A stretch of 16,743 bases of DNA, from the NCBI GenBank assembly GCA_044353195.1, contig JBILCJ010000027.1:1-16743 (forward strand). Reading direction: 5' to 3'. Of this stretch, positions 6,643 through 15,950 are shown one piece after another (position 1 is the first letter of the stretch; each line of letters opens with the position of its first letter). This DNA comes from UBA4416 sp044353195 (GTDB lineage Bacteria > Bacteroidota > Bacteroidia > B-17B0 > Aurantibacillaceae). A program made the translations under genes and the position numbers. The notes beneath the pieces are model-generated. The model made no database searches, had not been told where the DNA came from, and saw only the letters and a program-made list of their open reading frames with translations.

Positions 6643-9600
6643 TTATGCTTCGTCTTCTACCTCTTCTTTACTAGCCATTAATCGCTCGTACTCTTCTTTG
6701 CTTCCTACTACAATTTTCTCGTACTGGCGTAAACCTGTACCAGCAGGAATTAAATGTCCAACAATTACGTTTTCTTTTAATCCTTGTAGTGTATCCACTT
6801 TTCCGTGCACTGCTGCTTCGTTTAATACTTTAGTGGTTTCCTGGAACGATGCTGCAGAAATCCAACTATTAGTTTGTAACGATGCTCTTGTAATACCTTG
6901 TAAAATTGGTGTTGCTGTTGCAGGAACTGCATCACGTGCTTCAACTAGTTTTAAATCTTTACGACGTAAAACTGAATTCTCATCACGTAATTTACGAGCT
7001 GTAACAATTTGTCCACGTTTTAAGTTTTCAGAATCTCCAACTTCAACAACCACTTTTTTACCGTACAATTCATCATTCTCAGCCATAAACTGAATTTTGT
7101 TAATCAATTGTGCTTCTAAGAATGTTGTATCTCCTGGATCTTCAATTTGAACTTTACGCATCATTTGACGAACAATCGTTTCGAAATGCTTATCATTTAA
7201 TTTTTGACCTTGCAAACGATACACCTCTTGGATTTCATTCACTAAGTATTCTTGAACAGCCGTTGGCCCTTTGATTGATAAAATATCACCAGGGGAAGTT
7301 GCTCCATCTGATAATTGCTCACCAGCTTTCACAAAATCATTTTCTTGTACCAAAATATGTTTAGATAATGACACTAAATAACGGTGTTGCTCACCAGTTT
7401 TAGCTTCCACTACTACTTCGCGGTTACCACGTTTAATTTTTCCAAAAGAAACGATACCATCAATTTCAGAAACTACTGAAGGATTACTTGGGTTACGCGC
7501 TTCGAATAACTCTGTTACACGAGGTAAACCACCGGTAATATCTCCTGTTTTTCCAGTGATACGAGGGATTTTAACTAAAATTTGTCCTAACTCAACCTTT
7601 GCTCCTTCATTAATAACGATGTGTGCAGCAATAGGTAAATTGTATGTTTTTAAAGCTTCGCCTTTTTTATCAACGATTCTTAATAACGGACTTAACGTTT
7701 TATCTCTACTTTCAATAATTACTTTTTCGCGGAATCCTGTTTGTTCATCGGATTCTTCACGGTAAGTAATGTTTTCTTTAATACCTTCAAAATCAACTGA
7801 ACCAGCAAATTCTGAAACGATAACTGCATTATATGGATCCCAATCACAAATCACGGTTCCTTTTTTCACTTTAGCGCCTGGCTTAATGTATAATTGAGAA
7901 CCGTAAGGAATGTTACCTGTTGTTAATGTAATTCCTGTGTTTGCATCAACGATTCTTACTTCCGTAGAACGGCCAATAACAACATTTGCTTTAGTTCCAT
8001 CTGCATTTACACGCTCAACGGTACGTAATTCATCAATCTCAGCAAGACCATCGTACTTAGCAACATAACTAGAAGATGCTGCTGTATTTGATGCAGTACC
8101 ACCAACGTGGAATGTACGTAAAGTTAACTGTGTCCCTGGTTCTCCAATTGATTGTGCTGCAATAACACCAACCGCTTCACCTAATTGAACTTGACGTCCG
8201 TTAGATAAATTACGTCCGTAACATTTTGCACAAACACCTAATTTACTTTCACAAGTTAACACAGAGCGAATTTCAACTGATTCAATTGGTGATGCTTCAA
8301 TTAGATCACAAACATCTTCAGTAATCATTTCGCCACCAGTTACGATTAATTCGCCAGTAGTTGGATGATACACGTCGTTTAAAGCAATACGCCCTAATAC
8401 TCTTTCGGCTAATGATTCAACGATATCGTCATTGTTTTTCAATGGAACCGCTGTTAATCCGCGTAAAGTACCGCAATCTTCTTCATTAATAATAACATCT
8501 TGCGCAACGTCAACTAAACGACGAGTTAAGTAACCAGCATCAGCTGTTTTTAAAGCCGTATCCGCTAAACCTTTACGAGCACCATGCGTAGAAATAAAGT
8601 ATTCTAAGATAGATAAGCCCTCACGGAAGTTAGATAACACAGGGTTTTCAATAATTGATGCAGTAGTATCACCCGCTTTTTGAGGCTTAGCCATCAAACC
8701 ACGCATTCCACTTAACTGTTTAATTTGTTCTTTAGATCCACGTGCCCCAGAGTCAAGCATCATATAAACAGAGTTGAATCCTTGTTTATCAGTGCTTAAC
8801 ACATCCATTACTTTTTTGGTAACTTTAGAGTTAGCATGTGTCCAAATATCAATTACTTGGTTATAACGCTCGTTGTTAGTAATAAAGCCCATTGAGTAGT
8901 TACTCATGACTTCATCCACTTGAACACGCGCATCTTTAATAATTTTGAATTTCTCAGCTGGTGTTTCAATGTCACCTAAGTTAAAAGATAATCCACCTTT
9001 GAAGGCTGTTTTAAATCCTAAGTCTTTAATATCGTCAAGAAACTTAGCTGTTTTAGCCATACCTGTTTTCTTAACTACCATTCCGATAATATCACGTAAT
9101 GATTTTTTAGTTAATAATTCATTGATATAACCAACCTCGTGAGGAACAACTAAGTTGAACATCACACGACCAACTGTAGTTTCAATTAATTTAGAAACTA
9201 ATTCTTTCCCTTCTACAGCATTTGTTACTCTTACTTTTATCTGTGCATGAACATCAACTTGTTTTTCGTTGAAGGCAATAATAACTTCCTCTGCACTGTA
9301 AAATATTTTTCCTTCGCCTTTAACAGCATCATTAGGCAAATTCTTTTTAGATTTAGTTAAGTAATATAAGCCTAAAACCATATCCTGAGAAGGAACCGCT
9401 ACTGGTGCACCATTTGATGGATTTAAAATGTTATGAGAAGCTAACATTAAAATTTGAGCTTCTAAAACTGCGGCATGTCCCAATGGAACGTGTACCGCCA
9501 TTTGATCCCCGTCAAAATCGGCGTTAAATGCAGAACACACTAATGGATGTAACTGGATTGCTTTTCCTTCAATTAATTTTGGTTGGAATGCTTGAATACC

Positions 9601-10938
9601 TAATCTATGCAGTGTTGGTGCACGGTTTAACATAACCGGGTGACCTCTTAATACGTTTTCTAAAATATCCCAAACAATTGGCTCTTTTTTGTCTACAATT
9701 TTCTTTGCAGATTTTACCGTTTTCACGATACCACGCTCAATCATTTTACGAATAATAAATGGCTTGAATAATTCCGCTGCCATATCCTTAGGTAAACCAC
9801 ACTCATGTAATTTCATTTCAGGCCCTACAACAATTACCGAACGAGCTGAATAATCTACACGTTTTCCTAATAAGTTTTGACGGAAACGTCCTTGTTTTCC
9901 CTTTAATGAATCAGATAATGATTTTAATGGACGATTTGATTCTGTTTTAACAGCATTGGATTTACGAGAGTTGTCGAATAAAGAATCAACTGACTCTTGC
10001 AACATACGTTTTTCGTTACGTAAAATTACATCTGGAGCTTTAATTTCAATTAAACGCTTTAAACGGTTGTTACGAATGATAACACGACGATATAAATCAT
10101 TTAAATCAGAAGTAGCAAAACGACCTCCATCCAATGGAACTAAAGGACGCAATTCTGGCGGAATAACAGGAACTGTTTTAATAATCATCCACTCTGGACG
10201 ATTCTCAATATGATTATTAGCATTACGAAATGCTTCAATAACTTGTAAACGTTTTAATGCTTCGTTTTTACGCTGTTGAGATGTTTCTGTATTTGCTTTG
10301 TGACGTAAATCATAAGATAATTCATCTAATTCTAAACGTGCTAATAAATCCTGCAACGCTTCAGCTCCCATTTTTGCAATAAATTTATTAGGATCTGTGT
10401 CCTCTAATAAAGCATTTTCTTTTGGAAGTGTGTCTAATAAATTTAAGTATTCTTCTTCAGATAAAAAATCTAAATACTGTGTACCGCCTTGTGCAGCAAC
10501 ACCTGCATTAATTACTACATAACGCTCGTAGTAAATAATCATATCTAATTTTTTAGTTGGTAATCCTAATAAATAACCAATTTTATTTGGCAATGAACGG
10601 AAATACCAGATATGTGCAACAGGAACAACTAAGTTAATGTGACCCATACGTTCTCTACGAACTTTTTTCTCTGTAACCTCAACACCGCAACGATCACAAA
10701 TGATACCTTTGTAACGAATACGTTTGTATTTACCACAATGACATTCATAATCCTTTACAGGTCCAAAAATACGCTCACAAAACAAACCATCTCTTTCTGG
10801 TTTATATGTACGGTAATTGATGGTTTCTGGTTTCAATACTTCTCCTGCACTACGCTGTAAAATAGTTTCTGGCGAAGCTAAACTAATAGTGATTTTTGAG
10901 AAGTTTGATTTTACTTTGTTATCTTTTCTTAAAGCCAT
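6643..10938 (-). CDS. rpoC: DNA-directed RNA polymerase subunit beta'
   Basis: A complete 1431-residue beta' subunit, a normal length for Bacteroidota. It forms the active-site half of core RNA polymerase with beta. The N-terminal zinc site is CHC...CDRC with Cys66, Cys68, Cys81 and Cys84. The catalytic NADFDGD loop at 472-478 holds the Mg-binding aspartates 474, 476 and 478. The second zinc site comprises Cys822 (DCGTLRG) with Cys896, Cys903 and Cys906 (CESKLGVCAKC). The bridge-helix/trigger-loop zone reads SIGEPGTQLTLRTFHVGGTAS. The tail is acidic (EEVEDEA). The ATG at 10936-10938 fits the family start MALRKDN. It follows rpoB by 97 bases that include a hairpin, and it is the last gene of the cluster, ending before the terminator at 6561-6592. 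No frame break or missing motif is seen. Confidence 0.98.
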   Translation of the reverse strand: MALRKDNKVKSNFSKITISLASPETILQRSAGEVLKPETINYRTYKPERDGLFCERIFGPVKDYECHCGKYKRIRYKGIICDRCGVEVTEKKVRRERMGHINLVVPVAHIWYFRSLPNKIGYLLGLPTKKLDMIIYYERYVVINAGVAAQGGTQYLDFLSEEEYLNLLDTLPKENALLEDTDPNKFIAKMGAEALQDLLARLELDELSYDLRHKANTETSQQRKNEALKRLQVIEAFRNANNHIENRPEWMIIKTVPVIPPELRPLVPLDGGRFATSDLNDLYRRVIIRNNRLKRLIEIKAPDVILRNEKRMLQESVDSLFDNSRKSNAVKTESNRPLKSLSDSLKGKQGRFRQNLLGKRVDYSARSVIVVGPEMKLHECGLPKDMAAELFKPFIIRKMIERGIVKTVKSAKKIVDKKEPIVWDILENVLRGHPVMLNRAPTLHRLGIQAFQPKLIEGKAIQLHPLVCSAFNADFDGDQMAVHVPLGHAAVLEAQILMLASHNILNPSNGAPVAVPSQDMVLGLYYLTKSKKNLPNDAVKGEGKIFYSAEEVIIAFNEKQVDVHAQIKVRVTNAVEGKELVSKLIETTVGRVMFNLVVPHEVGYINELLTKKSLRDIIGMVVKKTGMAKTAKFLDDIKDLGFKTAFKGGLSFNLGDIETPAEKFKIIKDARVQVDEVMSNYSMGFITNNERYNQVIDIWTHANSKVTKKVMDVLSTDKQGFNSVYMMLDSGARGSKEQIKQLSGMRGLMAKPQKAGDTTASIIENPVLSNFREGLSILEYFISTHGARKGLADTALKTADAGYLTRRLVDVAQDVIINEEDCGTLRGLTAVPLKNNDDIVESLAERVLGRIALNDVYHPTTGELIVTGGEMITEDVCDLIEASPIESVEIRSVLTCESKLGVCAKCYGRNLSNGRQVQLGEAVGVIAAQSIGEPGTQLTLRTFHVGGTASNTAASSSYVAKYDGLAEIDELRTVERVNADGTKANVVIGRSTEVRIVDANTGITLTTGNIPYGSQLYIKPGAKVKKGTVICDWDPYNAVIVSEFAGSVDFEGIKENITYREESDEQTGFREKVIIESRDKTLSPLLRIVDKKGEALKTYNLPIAAHIVINEGAKVELGQILVKIPRITGKTGDITGGLPRVTELFEARNPSNPSVVSEIDGIVSFGKIKRGNREVVVEAKTGEQHRYLVSLSKHILVQENDFVKAGEQLSDGATSPGDILSIKGPTAVQEYLVNEIQEVYRLQGQKLNDKHFETIVRQMMRKVQIEDPGDTTFLEAQLINKIQFMAENDELYGKKVVVEVGDSENLKRGQIVTARKLRDENSVLRRKDLKLVEARDAVPATATPILQGITRASLQTNSWISAASFQETTKVLNEAAVHGKVDTLQGLKENVIVGHLIPAGTGLRQYEKIVVGSKEEYERLMASKEEVEDEA

Positions 10939-10985
10939 TTTTTTGCTTTTTGGGTTTAGTGATAATAAAAATTTATTTACTTTTT

Positions 10986-11022
10986 TCCTTTGTTGACTTC
11001 GAGTGCCTCAGCCAACAAAGGA
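10986..11022 (-). other. Hairpin in the rpoB-rpoC spacer
   Basis: TCCTTTGTTG (10986-10995) pairs perfectly with CAACAAAGGA (11013-11022) around a 17-base loop that can form a small inner GAG/CTC stem (11001-11009). It begins 14 bases after the rpoB stop codon. On the coding strand it is followed by AAAAAGTAAATAAA, not by a U-run, so it is not a standard terminator. It may be an RNA-processing or stability element of the polymerase mRNA; the function is inferred. Confidence 0.55.
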
Positions 11023-11035
11023 GTTAAAGTGTATC

Positions 11036-14000
11036 TTAATCAAGTGTTACATCTAATGCTAATCCACGTAATTCGTGCATTAATACATTAAACGATTCTG
11101 GTATACCCGGAGTAGGAATGTTTTCGCCTTTTACAATAGCTTCATACGCTTTTGCACGACCCATGACATCATCCGACTTAATAGTTAACAATTCTTGTAA
11201 CACATTGGCTGCGCCGTATGCCTCAAGAGCCCAAACCTCCATCTCACCAAAACGCTGACCACCAAATTGTGCTTTACCACCAAGAGGTTGTTGTGTAATT
11301 AATGAGTATGGCCCTATTGAACGAGCATGCATTTTATCATCAACCATATGTCCTAATTTCAACATATAGATAATACCTACAGTAGCTGGTTGATCAAATT
11401 TCTCACCTGTTCCACCATCAATTAAATAAGTACGGCCGTATTGAGGAATTCCTGCTTTGGTTGTATAACTATCAATTTGTTCCATTGTAGCACCATCAAA
11501 AATTGGCGTAGAGAATTTCAATCCTAATTCTTTACCTGCCCAAGCTAATACTGTTTCGTAAATCTGACCGATGTTCATACGAGATGGTACACCTAACGGA
11601 TTTAATACAATGTCAACTGGAGTACCATCATCTAAATAAGGCATATCTTCATCACGAACAATACGTGCAACAATACCTTTATTTCCATGACGACCAGCCA
11701 TCTTATCACCTACTTTTAATTTACGTTTTTGAGCGATGTAAATTTTAGCTAATTGTACGATACCATTTGGTAATTCGTCACCAATTGTAATTTGAAATTT
11801 AGCACGCTTGTATTGACCTAAATAATCATTGAACTTAATCATGAAATTATGCATCAAACGCTCAATTTGCTCATTTTTATCTTTATCAGTTGTCCAATTA
11901 CCTGGATTTACTTCCGAATAATCGATTTTTTCTAATAATTTTTGAGTAAACTTAGTTCCTTTTGCAATAATTTCTTCTCCTAAGATATTAGAAACACCTT
12001 GAGACGTGCGCCCATTAACTAATTCAAATAATTTTTCAATTAATTGATATTTAATGTTTGCCACATTTTTATGATGATCCGCATCTAGCTTATCAATTAA
12101 AGGTTTTTCATCAGCTTTTTGCTTTTTGTCTTTAATTGCTCGAGAGAATAATTTTTTATCAACGATAACACCTTTTACAGAAGGAGAAACACGCAATGAA
12201 GCGTCTTTCACATCACCAGCTTTATCTCCAAAGATAGCGCGTAATAATTTTTCTTCTGGAGAAGGATCAGTTTCACCTTTTGGAGTAATTTTTCCAATTA
12301 AAATGTCACCTTCCTTAACCTCAGCACCAACGCGAATAACGCCTTTTTCATCTAAATCTTTCGTTGCTTCTTCACTTACATTAGGAATATCTGGAGTTAA
12401 CTCTTCCATTCCTCGTTTTGTGTCGCGCACTTCTAAAGAATATTCATCAATATGAATAGATGTAAAAATATCATCACGAATGATTCGTTCCGAAATAACG
12501 ATGGCATCCTCAAAGTTATAACCTTTCCATGGCATGAATGCTACTTTTAAGTTACGACCTAAAGCTAATTCACCTTTATCAGTTGCATAGCCATCACATA
12601 ATACTTGTCCTTTAGTTACTTTATCACCTTTCTTAACGATAGGTTTTAAGTTCATACAAGTACTTTGATTTGTTTTTTGGAATTTAGTTAATTTATATGT
12701 TTTAACGTCTCCTTCAAAACTTACTAATTGTTCGTCTTTAGTTCTGTTATAACGTATTACTATTTCACGAGCATCCACATATTCAACAATTCCTTCTCCT
12801 TCAGCATTTATTAACACACGGCTATCTTCCGCTACACGAGCTTCGATACCAGTACCAACAATTGGTGCTTCTGGACGTAATAAAGGAACAGCTTGACGTT
12901 GCATATTCGAACCCATTAAGGCACGGTTAGCATCATCATGCTCCAAGAATGGAATTAAAGAAGCTGCAATAGAAGCAATTTGATTTGGAGCTACGTCCAT
13001 TAAATTTACTTTTGCAGGCTCAATTACAGGAAAATCTCCTTCATAACGAGCAGTTACTTTGTCATTAACAAAGTTTCCTTTTTCATCTAATTCAGCACTT
13101 GTTTGTGCAATGTTTTGTTGATCTTCTTCTTCAGCTGTTAAATAAGTAATTGGCTTATTGACATCTACTTTACCGTTAGTTACAGAACGGAAAGGTGTTT
13201 CAATGAATCCTAATTTATTCACTTTTGCAAATACACACAATGAAGAAATTAATCCAATATTTGGTCCCTCTGGAGTTTCAATAGTACATAAACGACCATA
13301 GTGAGTATAGTGAACGTCACGTACCTCAAATCCAGCACGCTCACGAGATAAACCTCCTGGCCCTAGTGCTGATAAACGACGCTTGTGCGTAATTTCCGAT
13401 AAAGGATTGGTTTGATCCATGAACTGAGATAATTGATTCGTTCCGAAGAATGAATTAATTACTGAAGATAATGTTTTTGCATTAATCAAATCGGTTGGAG
13501 TAAAGACTTCGTTATCACGAACGTTCATACGCTCACGGATTGTACGAGCCATACGAGCTAACCCAACACCAAATTGAGAAAATAATTGTTCACCAACTGT
13601 ACGAACACGACGATTAGATAAGTGATCAATATCATCCACATCAGTTTTAGAATTAATTAACTCAATTAAATATTTCATAATTAAGATAATATCTTCTTTA
13701 GTCAATACACGAATATTCATAGGAATATCGATGTTCAACTTTTTATTGATACGGAAACGACCTACTTCTCCTAAATCATAACGCTTGTCAGAGAAAAATA
13801 ATTTATCAATTACACCACGAGCTGTTTCTTCATCAGGTGGTTCTGCATTACGAAGTAAACGATAGATATACTCGATTGCTTCTTTTTCAGAATTTGTAGA
13901 ATCTTTTTGTAACGTATTATAGATAATAGCAAAATCAGCTGTATTAACGTCTTCTTTATGTAAGATAATAGATTTTACACCTGCATCTACAATTAAATCG

Positions 14001-14848
14001 ATATGAATATCATCTAAAATCGTTTCACGATCTACGATTACTTCGTTACGTTCGATAGAAACAACTTCTCCAGTATCCTCATCAACGAAATCTTCAATCC
14101 ATGTTTTTAAAACACGGGCAGCTAATCTACGCCCTACTTCACGTTTTAATCCTGCTTTTGAAACTTTCACTTCGTCAGCAAGACCAAAAATTTCTAAAAT
14201 TTGTTTATCACTTTCAAAGCCAATTGCACGTAATAACGTGGTTACTGGTAATTTTTTCTTACGATCGATGTATGCGTACATGACATTGTTGATGTCTGTA
14301 GCAAATTCAATCCAAGAACCTTTAAAAGGGATAACACGAGCACTGTATAATTTAGTACCATTGGCGTGACGGCTTTGACCGAAAAACACACCTGGCGAAC
14401 GATGTAATTGAGAAACAATAACGCGCTCAGCTCCGTTGATTACGAAAGAACCTTTTGGAGTCATGTATGGAATTGTTCCTAAATAAACATCCTGCACAAT
14501 GGTTTCAAAATCTTCATGTTCAGGGTCAGTGCAATAAAGCTTTAATTTAGCTTTTAAAGGCACCGAATAAGTTAAACCACGGCTGATACACTCTTCAAGA
14601 GCATAACGTGGTGGATCTACGAAATAATCCAAAAATTCTAACACGAAATTATTTCTCGCATCAGAGATTGGAAAGTTTTCGGCAAACACTCGAAATAAAC
14701 CTTCGTTTTTACGATTGTCTGGTGTTGTTTCTAATTGAAAGAAATCTTGAAAAGATTTAACTTGGATATCCAAAAAATCTGGATATTCAATTGGAAATTT
14801 GTTCGAAGAGAAATTTATTCTCTGTGATTTTTTTATTTGTGTAGCCAA
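11036..14848 (-). CDS. rpoB: DNA-directed RNA polymerase subunit beta (TTG start)
   Basis: A complete 1270-residue beta subunit of core RNA polymerase. The rifampicin-binding region is intact and wild-type in the main resistance positions: NQLSQFMDQTNPLSEITHKRRLSALGPGG, with Asp478, His488 and Ser493 standing for E. coli D516, H526 and S531. Downstream are GYNFEDAIVISERI near the active site and GDKMAGRHGNKGIVAR, whose lysine contacts nucleotide. The C-terminal clamp sequence is ALEAYGAANVLQELLTIKSDD. The start is a TTG at 14846-14848. Translation from it gives MATQIKKSQRINFSS, which agrees with the usual family N-terminus. No in-frame ATG lies between the upstream stop and this codon, and the next Met is about 130 residues in, beyond conserved sequence. 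An attenuator-like hairpin lies 52 bases upstream. Confidence 0.97.
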   Translation of the reverse strand: MATQIKKSQRINFSSNKFPIEYPDFLDIQVKSFQDFFQLETTPDNRKNEGLFRVFAENFPISDARNNFVLEFLDYFVDPPRYALEECISRGLTYSVPLKAKLKLYCTDPEHEDFETIVQDVYLGTIPYMTPKGSFVINGAERVIVSQLHRSPGVFFGQSRHANGTKLYSARVIPFKGSWIEFATDINNVMYAYIDRKKKLPVTTLLRAIGFESDKQILEIFGLADEVKVSKAGLKREVGRRLAARVLKTWIEDFVDEDTGEVVSIERNEVIVDRETILDDIHIDLIVDAGVKSIILHKEDVNTADFAIIYNTLQKDSTNSEKEAIEYIYRLLRNAEPPDEETARGVIDKLFFSDKRYDLGEVGRFRINKKLNIDIPMNIRVLTKEDIILIMKYLIELINSKTDVDDIDHLSNRRVRTVGEQLFSQFGVGLARMARTIRERMNVRDNEVFTPTDLINAKTLSSVINSFFGTNQLSQFMDQTNPLSEITHKRRLSALGPGGLSRERAGFEVRDVHYTHYGRLCTIETPEGPNIGLISSLCVFAKVNKLGFIETPFRSVTNGKVDVNKPITYLTAEEEDQQNIAQTSAELDEKGNFVNDKVTARYEGDFPVIEPAKVNLMDVAPNQIASIAASLIPFLEHDDANRALMGSNMQRQAVPLLRPEAPIVGTGIEARVAEDSRVLINAEGEGIVEYVDAREIVIRYNRTKDEQLVSFEGDVKTYKLTKFQKTNQSTCMNLKPIVKKGDKVTKGQVLCDGYATDKGELALGRNLKVAFMPWKGYNFEDAIVISERIIRDDIFTSIHIDEYSLEVRDTKRGMEELTPDIPNVSEEATKDLDEKGVIRVGAEVKEGDILIGKITPKGETDPSPEEKLLRAIFGDKAGDVKDASLRVSPSVKGVIVDKKLFSRAIKDKKQKADEKPLIDKLDADHHKNVANIKYQLIEKLFELVNGRTSQGVSNILGEEIIAKGTKFTQKLLEKIDYSEVNPGNWTTDKDKNEQIERLMHNFMIKFNDYLGQYKRAKFQITIGDELPNGIVQLAKIYIAQKRKLKVGDKMAGRHGNKGIVARIVRDEDMPYLDDGTPVDIVLNPLGVPSRMNIGQIYETVLAWAGKELGLKFSTPIFDGATMEQIDSYTTKAGIPQYGRTYLIDGGTGEKFDQPATVGIIYMLKLGHMVDDKMHARSIGPYSLITQQPLGGKAQFGGQRFGEMEVWALEAYGAANVLQELLTIKSDDVMGRAKAYEAIVKGENIPTPGIPESFNVLMHELRGLALDVTLD

Positions 14849-14895
14849 TGTAATTAAGTTAATAAGTTAGTATTCTTAAAAGATTCACGACAAAT

Positions 14896-14955
14896 TACTA
14901 AAAATAGAAAAAAGGGTTAAGGTGTTTTGCCTAGCAAATACACCTCAACGCCTTT
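14896..14955 (-). terminator. Attenuator-like hairpin between rplL and rpoB
   Basis: On the minus strand a long stem forms from 14955 down to 14911. Segment 14934-14955 pairs with 14911-14930 over about 20 bp, with two single-base bulges (14939 and 14950) and one G-U pair; the loop is only TAG. It is followed at once by TTTTTTCTATTTTTAG, a broken U-tract. This is the form of an intrinsic terminator, placed where E. coli has its partial rplL-rpoB terminator. Since rpoB and rpoC show no strong promoter of their own, it is probably leaky and lowers polymerase-subunit transcription relative to L12. Confidence 0.75.
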
Positions 14956-14969
14956 AATTTGTAAGTAAA

Positions 14970-15338
14970 TTATTTTACTTCTACTTTTGCACCAGCTTCT
15001 TCTAAAGTCTTTTTAATAGACTCAGCTTCTTCTTTAGAGATACCTTCTTTAACTGGTTTTGGAGCACCGTCAACTAAATCTTTAGCTTCTTTTAATCCTA
15101 AACCTGTTAAGTCTTTTACAACTTTTACAACTCCTAATTTAGCTGCACCAGCCTCAACTAAAATAACATCAAAAGATGTTTTTGCTGCTGCTGCGTCGCC
15201 GCCGCCACCTGCAGATACAACTACTGCTGCTGCTGCTGGTTCAATTCCGTATTCGTCTTTTAATACTGTTGCTAATTCTTGAACTTCTTTAACTGTCAAG
15301 TTTACTAATGTTTCAGCGATTGCTTTTACGTCTGCCAT
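14970..15338 (-). CDS. rplL: Ribosomal protein bL12 (L7/L12)
   Basis: A complete 122-residue stalk protein. It binds L10 as dimers and recruits translation factor GTPases to the ribosome. Residues 1-32 are the dimerising N-terminal domain (LVNLTVKEVQELATVLKDEYGIE). Residues about 34-53 are the flexible hinge, rich in Ala and Gly (AAAAVVVSAGGGGDAAAAK). Residues 55-122 are the factor-binding C-terminal domain, with KLGVVKVVKDLTGLGLKEAKDLVDGAPKPVK and a final alpha/beta segment EEAGAKVEVK. The hinge gives a short GC-rich patch in an otherwise AT-rich gene. It lies 90 bases after rplJ, and an attenuator-like hairpin follows before rpoB. Confidence 0.98.
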   Translation of the reverse strand: MADVKAIAETLVNLTVKEVQELATVLKDEYGIEPAAAAVVVSAGGGGDAAAAKTSFDVILVEAGAAKLGVVKVVKDLTGLGLKEAKDLVDGAPKPVKEGISKEEAESIKKTLEEAGAKVEVK

Positions 15339-15385
15339 TTTTTTATTAGTTTAATTTGTTTATTTTATTAATTTAAATTGTTGTG

Positions 15386-15399
15386 CTTACTTATGTAAG
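15386..15399 (-). other. Small hairpin in the rplJ-rplL spacer
   Basis: CTTAC and GTAAG form a 5-bp stem around TTAT in the 90-base spacer between rplJ and rplL. A run of eight A lies nearer rplJ on the coding strand. The stem is too short to be a terminator; it might be part of a larger folded region, but no more is visible. Confidence 0.25.
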
Positions 15400-15428
15400 A
15401 CTTGTTTATTCTTTTTTTTCAGTGTCAA

Positions 15429-15932
15429 TTAAGCTGCTGCTTCTTCGCTATTTTTGGTTTTGTTTTCTAAACCACCTATTACGCGTTGAATTGGAGATTG
15501 TAATAATCCAATGATGTCTCCGATTAACTCGTTTTTAGATTTTAACGCTGCTAAAGAATCTAATTTATCGTCGCCAATAAATATCATATCTTCAACATAA
15601 GCTGCTTTTAATTGAGGTTTATCAGTTCCTTTGCGAAACTCTTTAATTAACTTAGCTGGAACATTTGATGTTTCTGCAAGTATTAAAGCTGTTTGGCCTT
15701 TTAGTGCTGGAATAAGTTGCGCAAGATTGCTATCGTTAGCACGCTCTAAAGCTTTCGCTAATAAAGTGTTTTTAACAACAGACATACTTACGTTTTTCTC
15801 ATAACAAGAACGGCGTAATTGATTTACCTTTTCTACTGACAAAGAAGAACAATCTGCTAAATAGATTTTAGTATTAGCATTTAAAATGCTAAGTAAACGA
15901 TCTATTTCCTGTGTTTTTTCTTGTTTGTTCAT
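15429..15932 (-). CDS. rplJ: Ribosomal protein uL10
   Basis: A complete 167-residue protein that forms the base of the ribosomal stalk, binding 23S rRNA near L11 and carrying the L12 dimers. The N-terminal rRNA-binding domain shows the typical order: KTQEIDRLLS, then IYLADCSSLSVEKVNQLRRSC and VSMSVVKNTLLAKAL (about 50-62). ALKGQTALILAET follows near 76-88, and the L12-binding C-terminal helix lies around 125-158. Length is usual for Bacteroidota. It starts with ATG 18 bases after the rplA stop. That leaves no room for an E. coli-style L10 autoregulatory leader directly upstream unless it overlaps rplA. Downstream is rplL. Confidence 0.97.
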   Translation of the reverse strand: MNKQEKTQEIDRLLSILNANTKIYLADCSSLSVEKVNQLRRSCYEKNVSMSVVKNTLLAKALERANDSNLAQLIPALKGQTALILAETSNVPAKLIKEFRKGTDKPQLKAAYVEDMIFIGDDKLDSLAALKSKNELIGDIIGLLQSPIQRVIGGLENKTKNSEEAAA

Positions 15933-15950
15933 AGTAATGAATTTTGTTTA

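Noticed and set aside
6578..7093. Open frame of 171 codons on the plus strand
   Set aside because: It begins inside the rpoC terminator and repeat and runs antisense through rpoC; its sequence is low-complexity Ser/Thr/Phe typical of a shadow frame.
13369..13455. Possible rifampicin-resistance changes in rpoB
   Set aside because: The positions equivalent to E. coli 516, 526 and 531 are Asp, His and Ser as in sensitive strains.
15933..15950. Possible L10 autoregulatory leader before rplJ
   Set aside because: The spacer is 18 bases, far too short for the known L10-binding leader, and I could not see a suitable fold without using rplA coding sequence.
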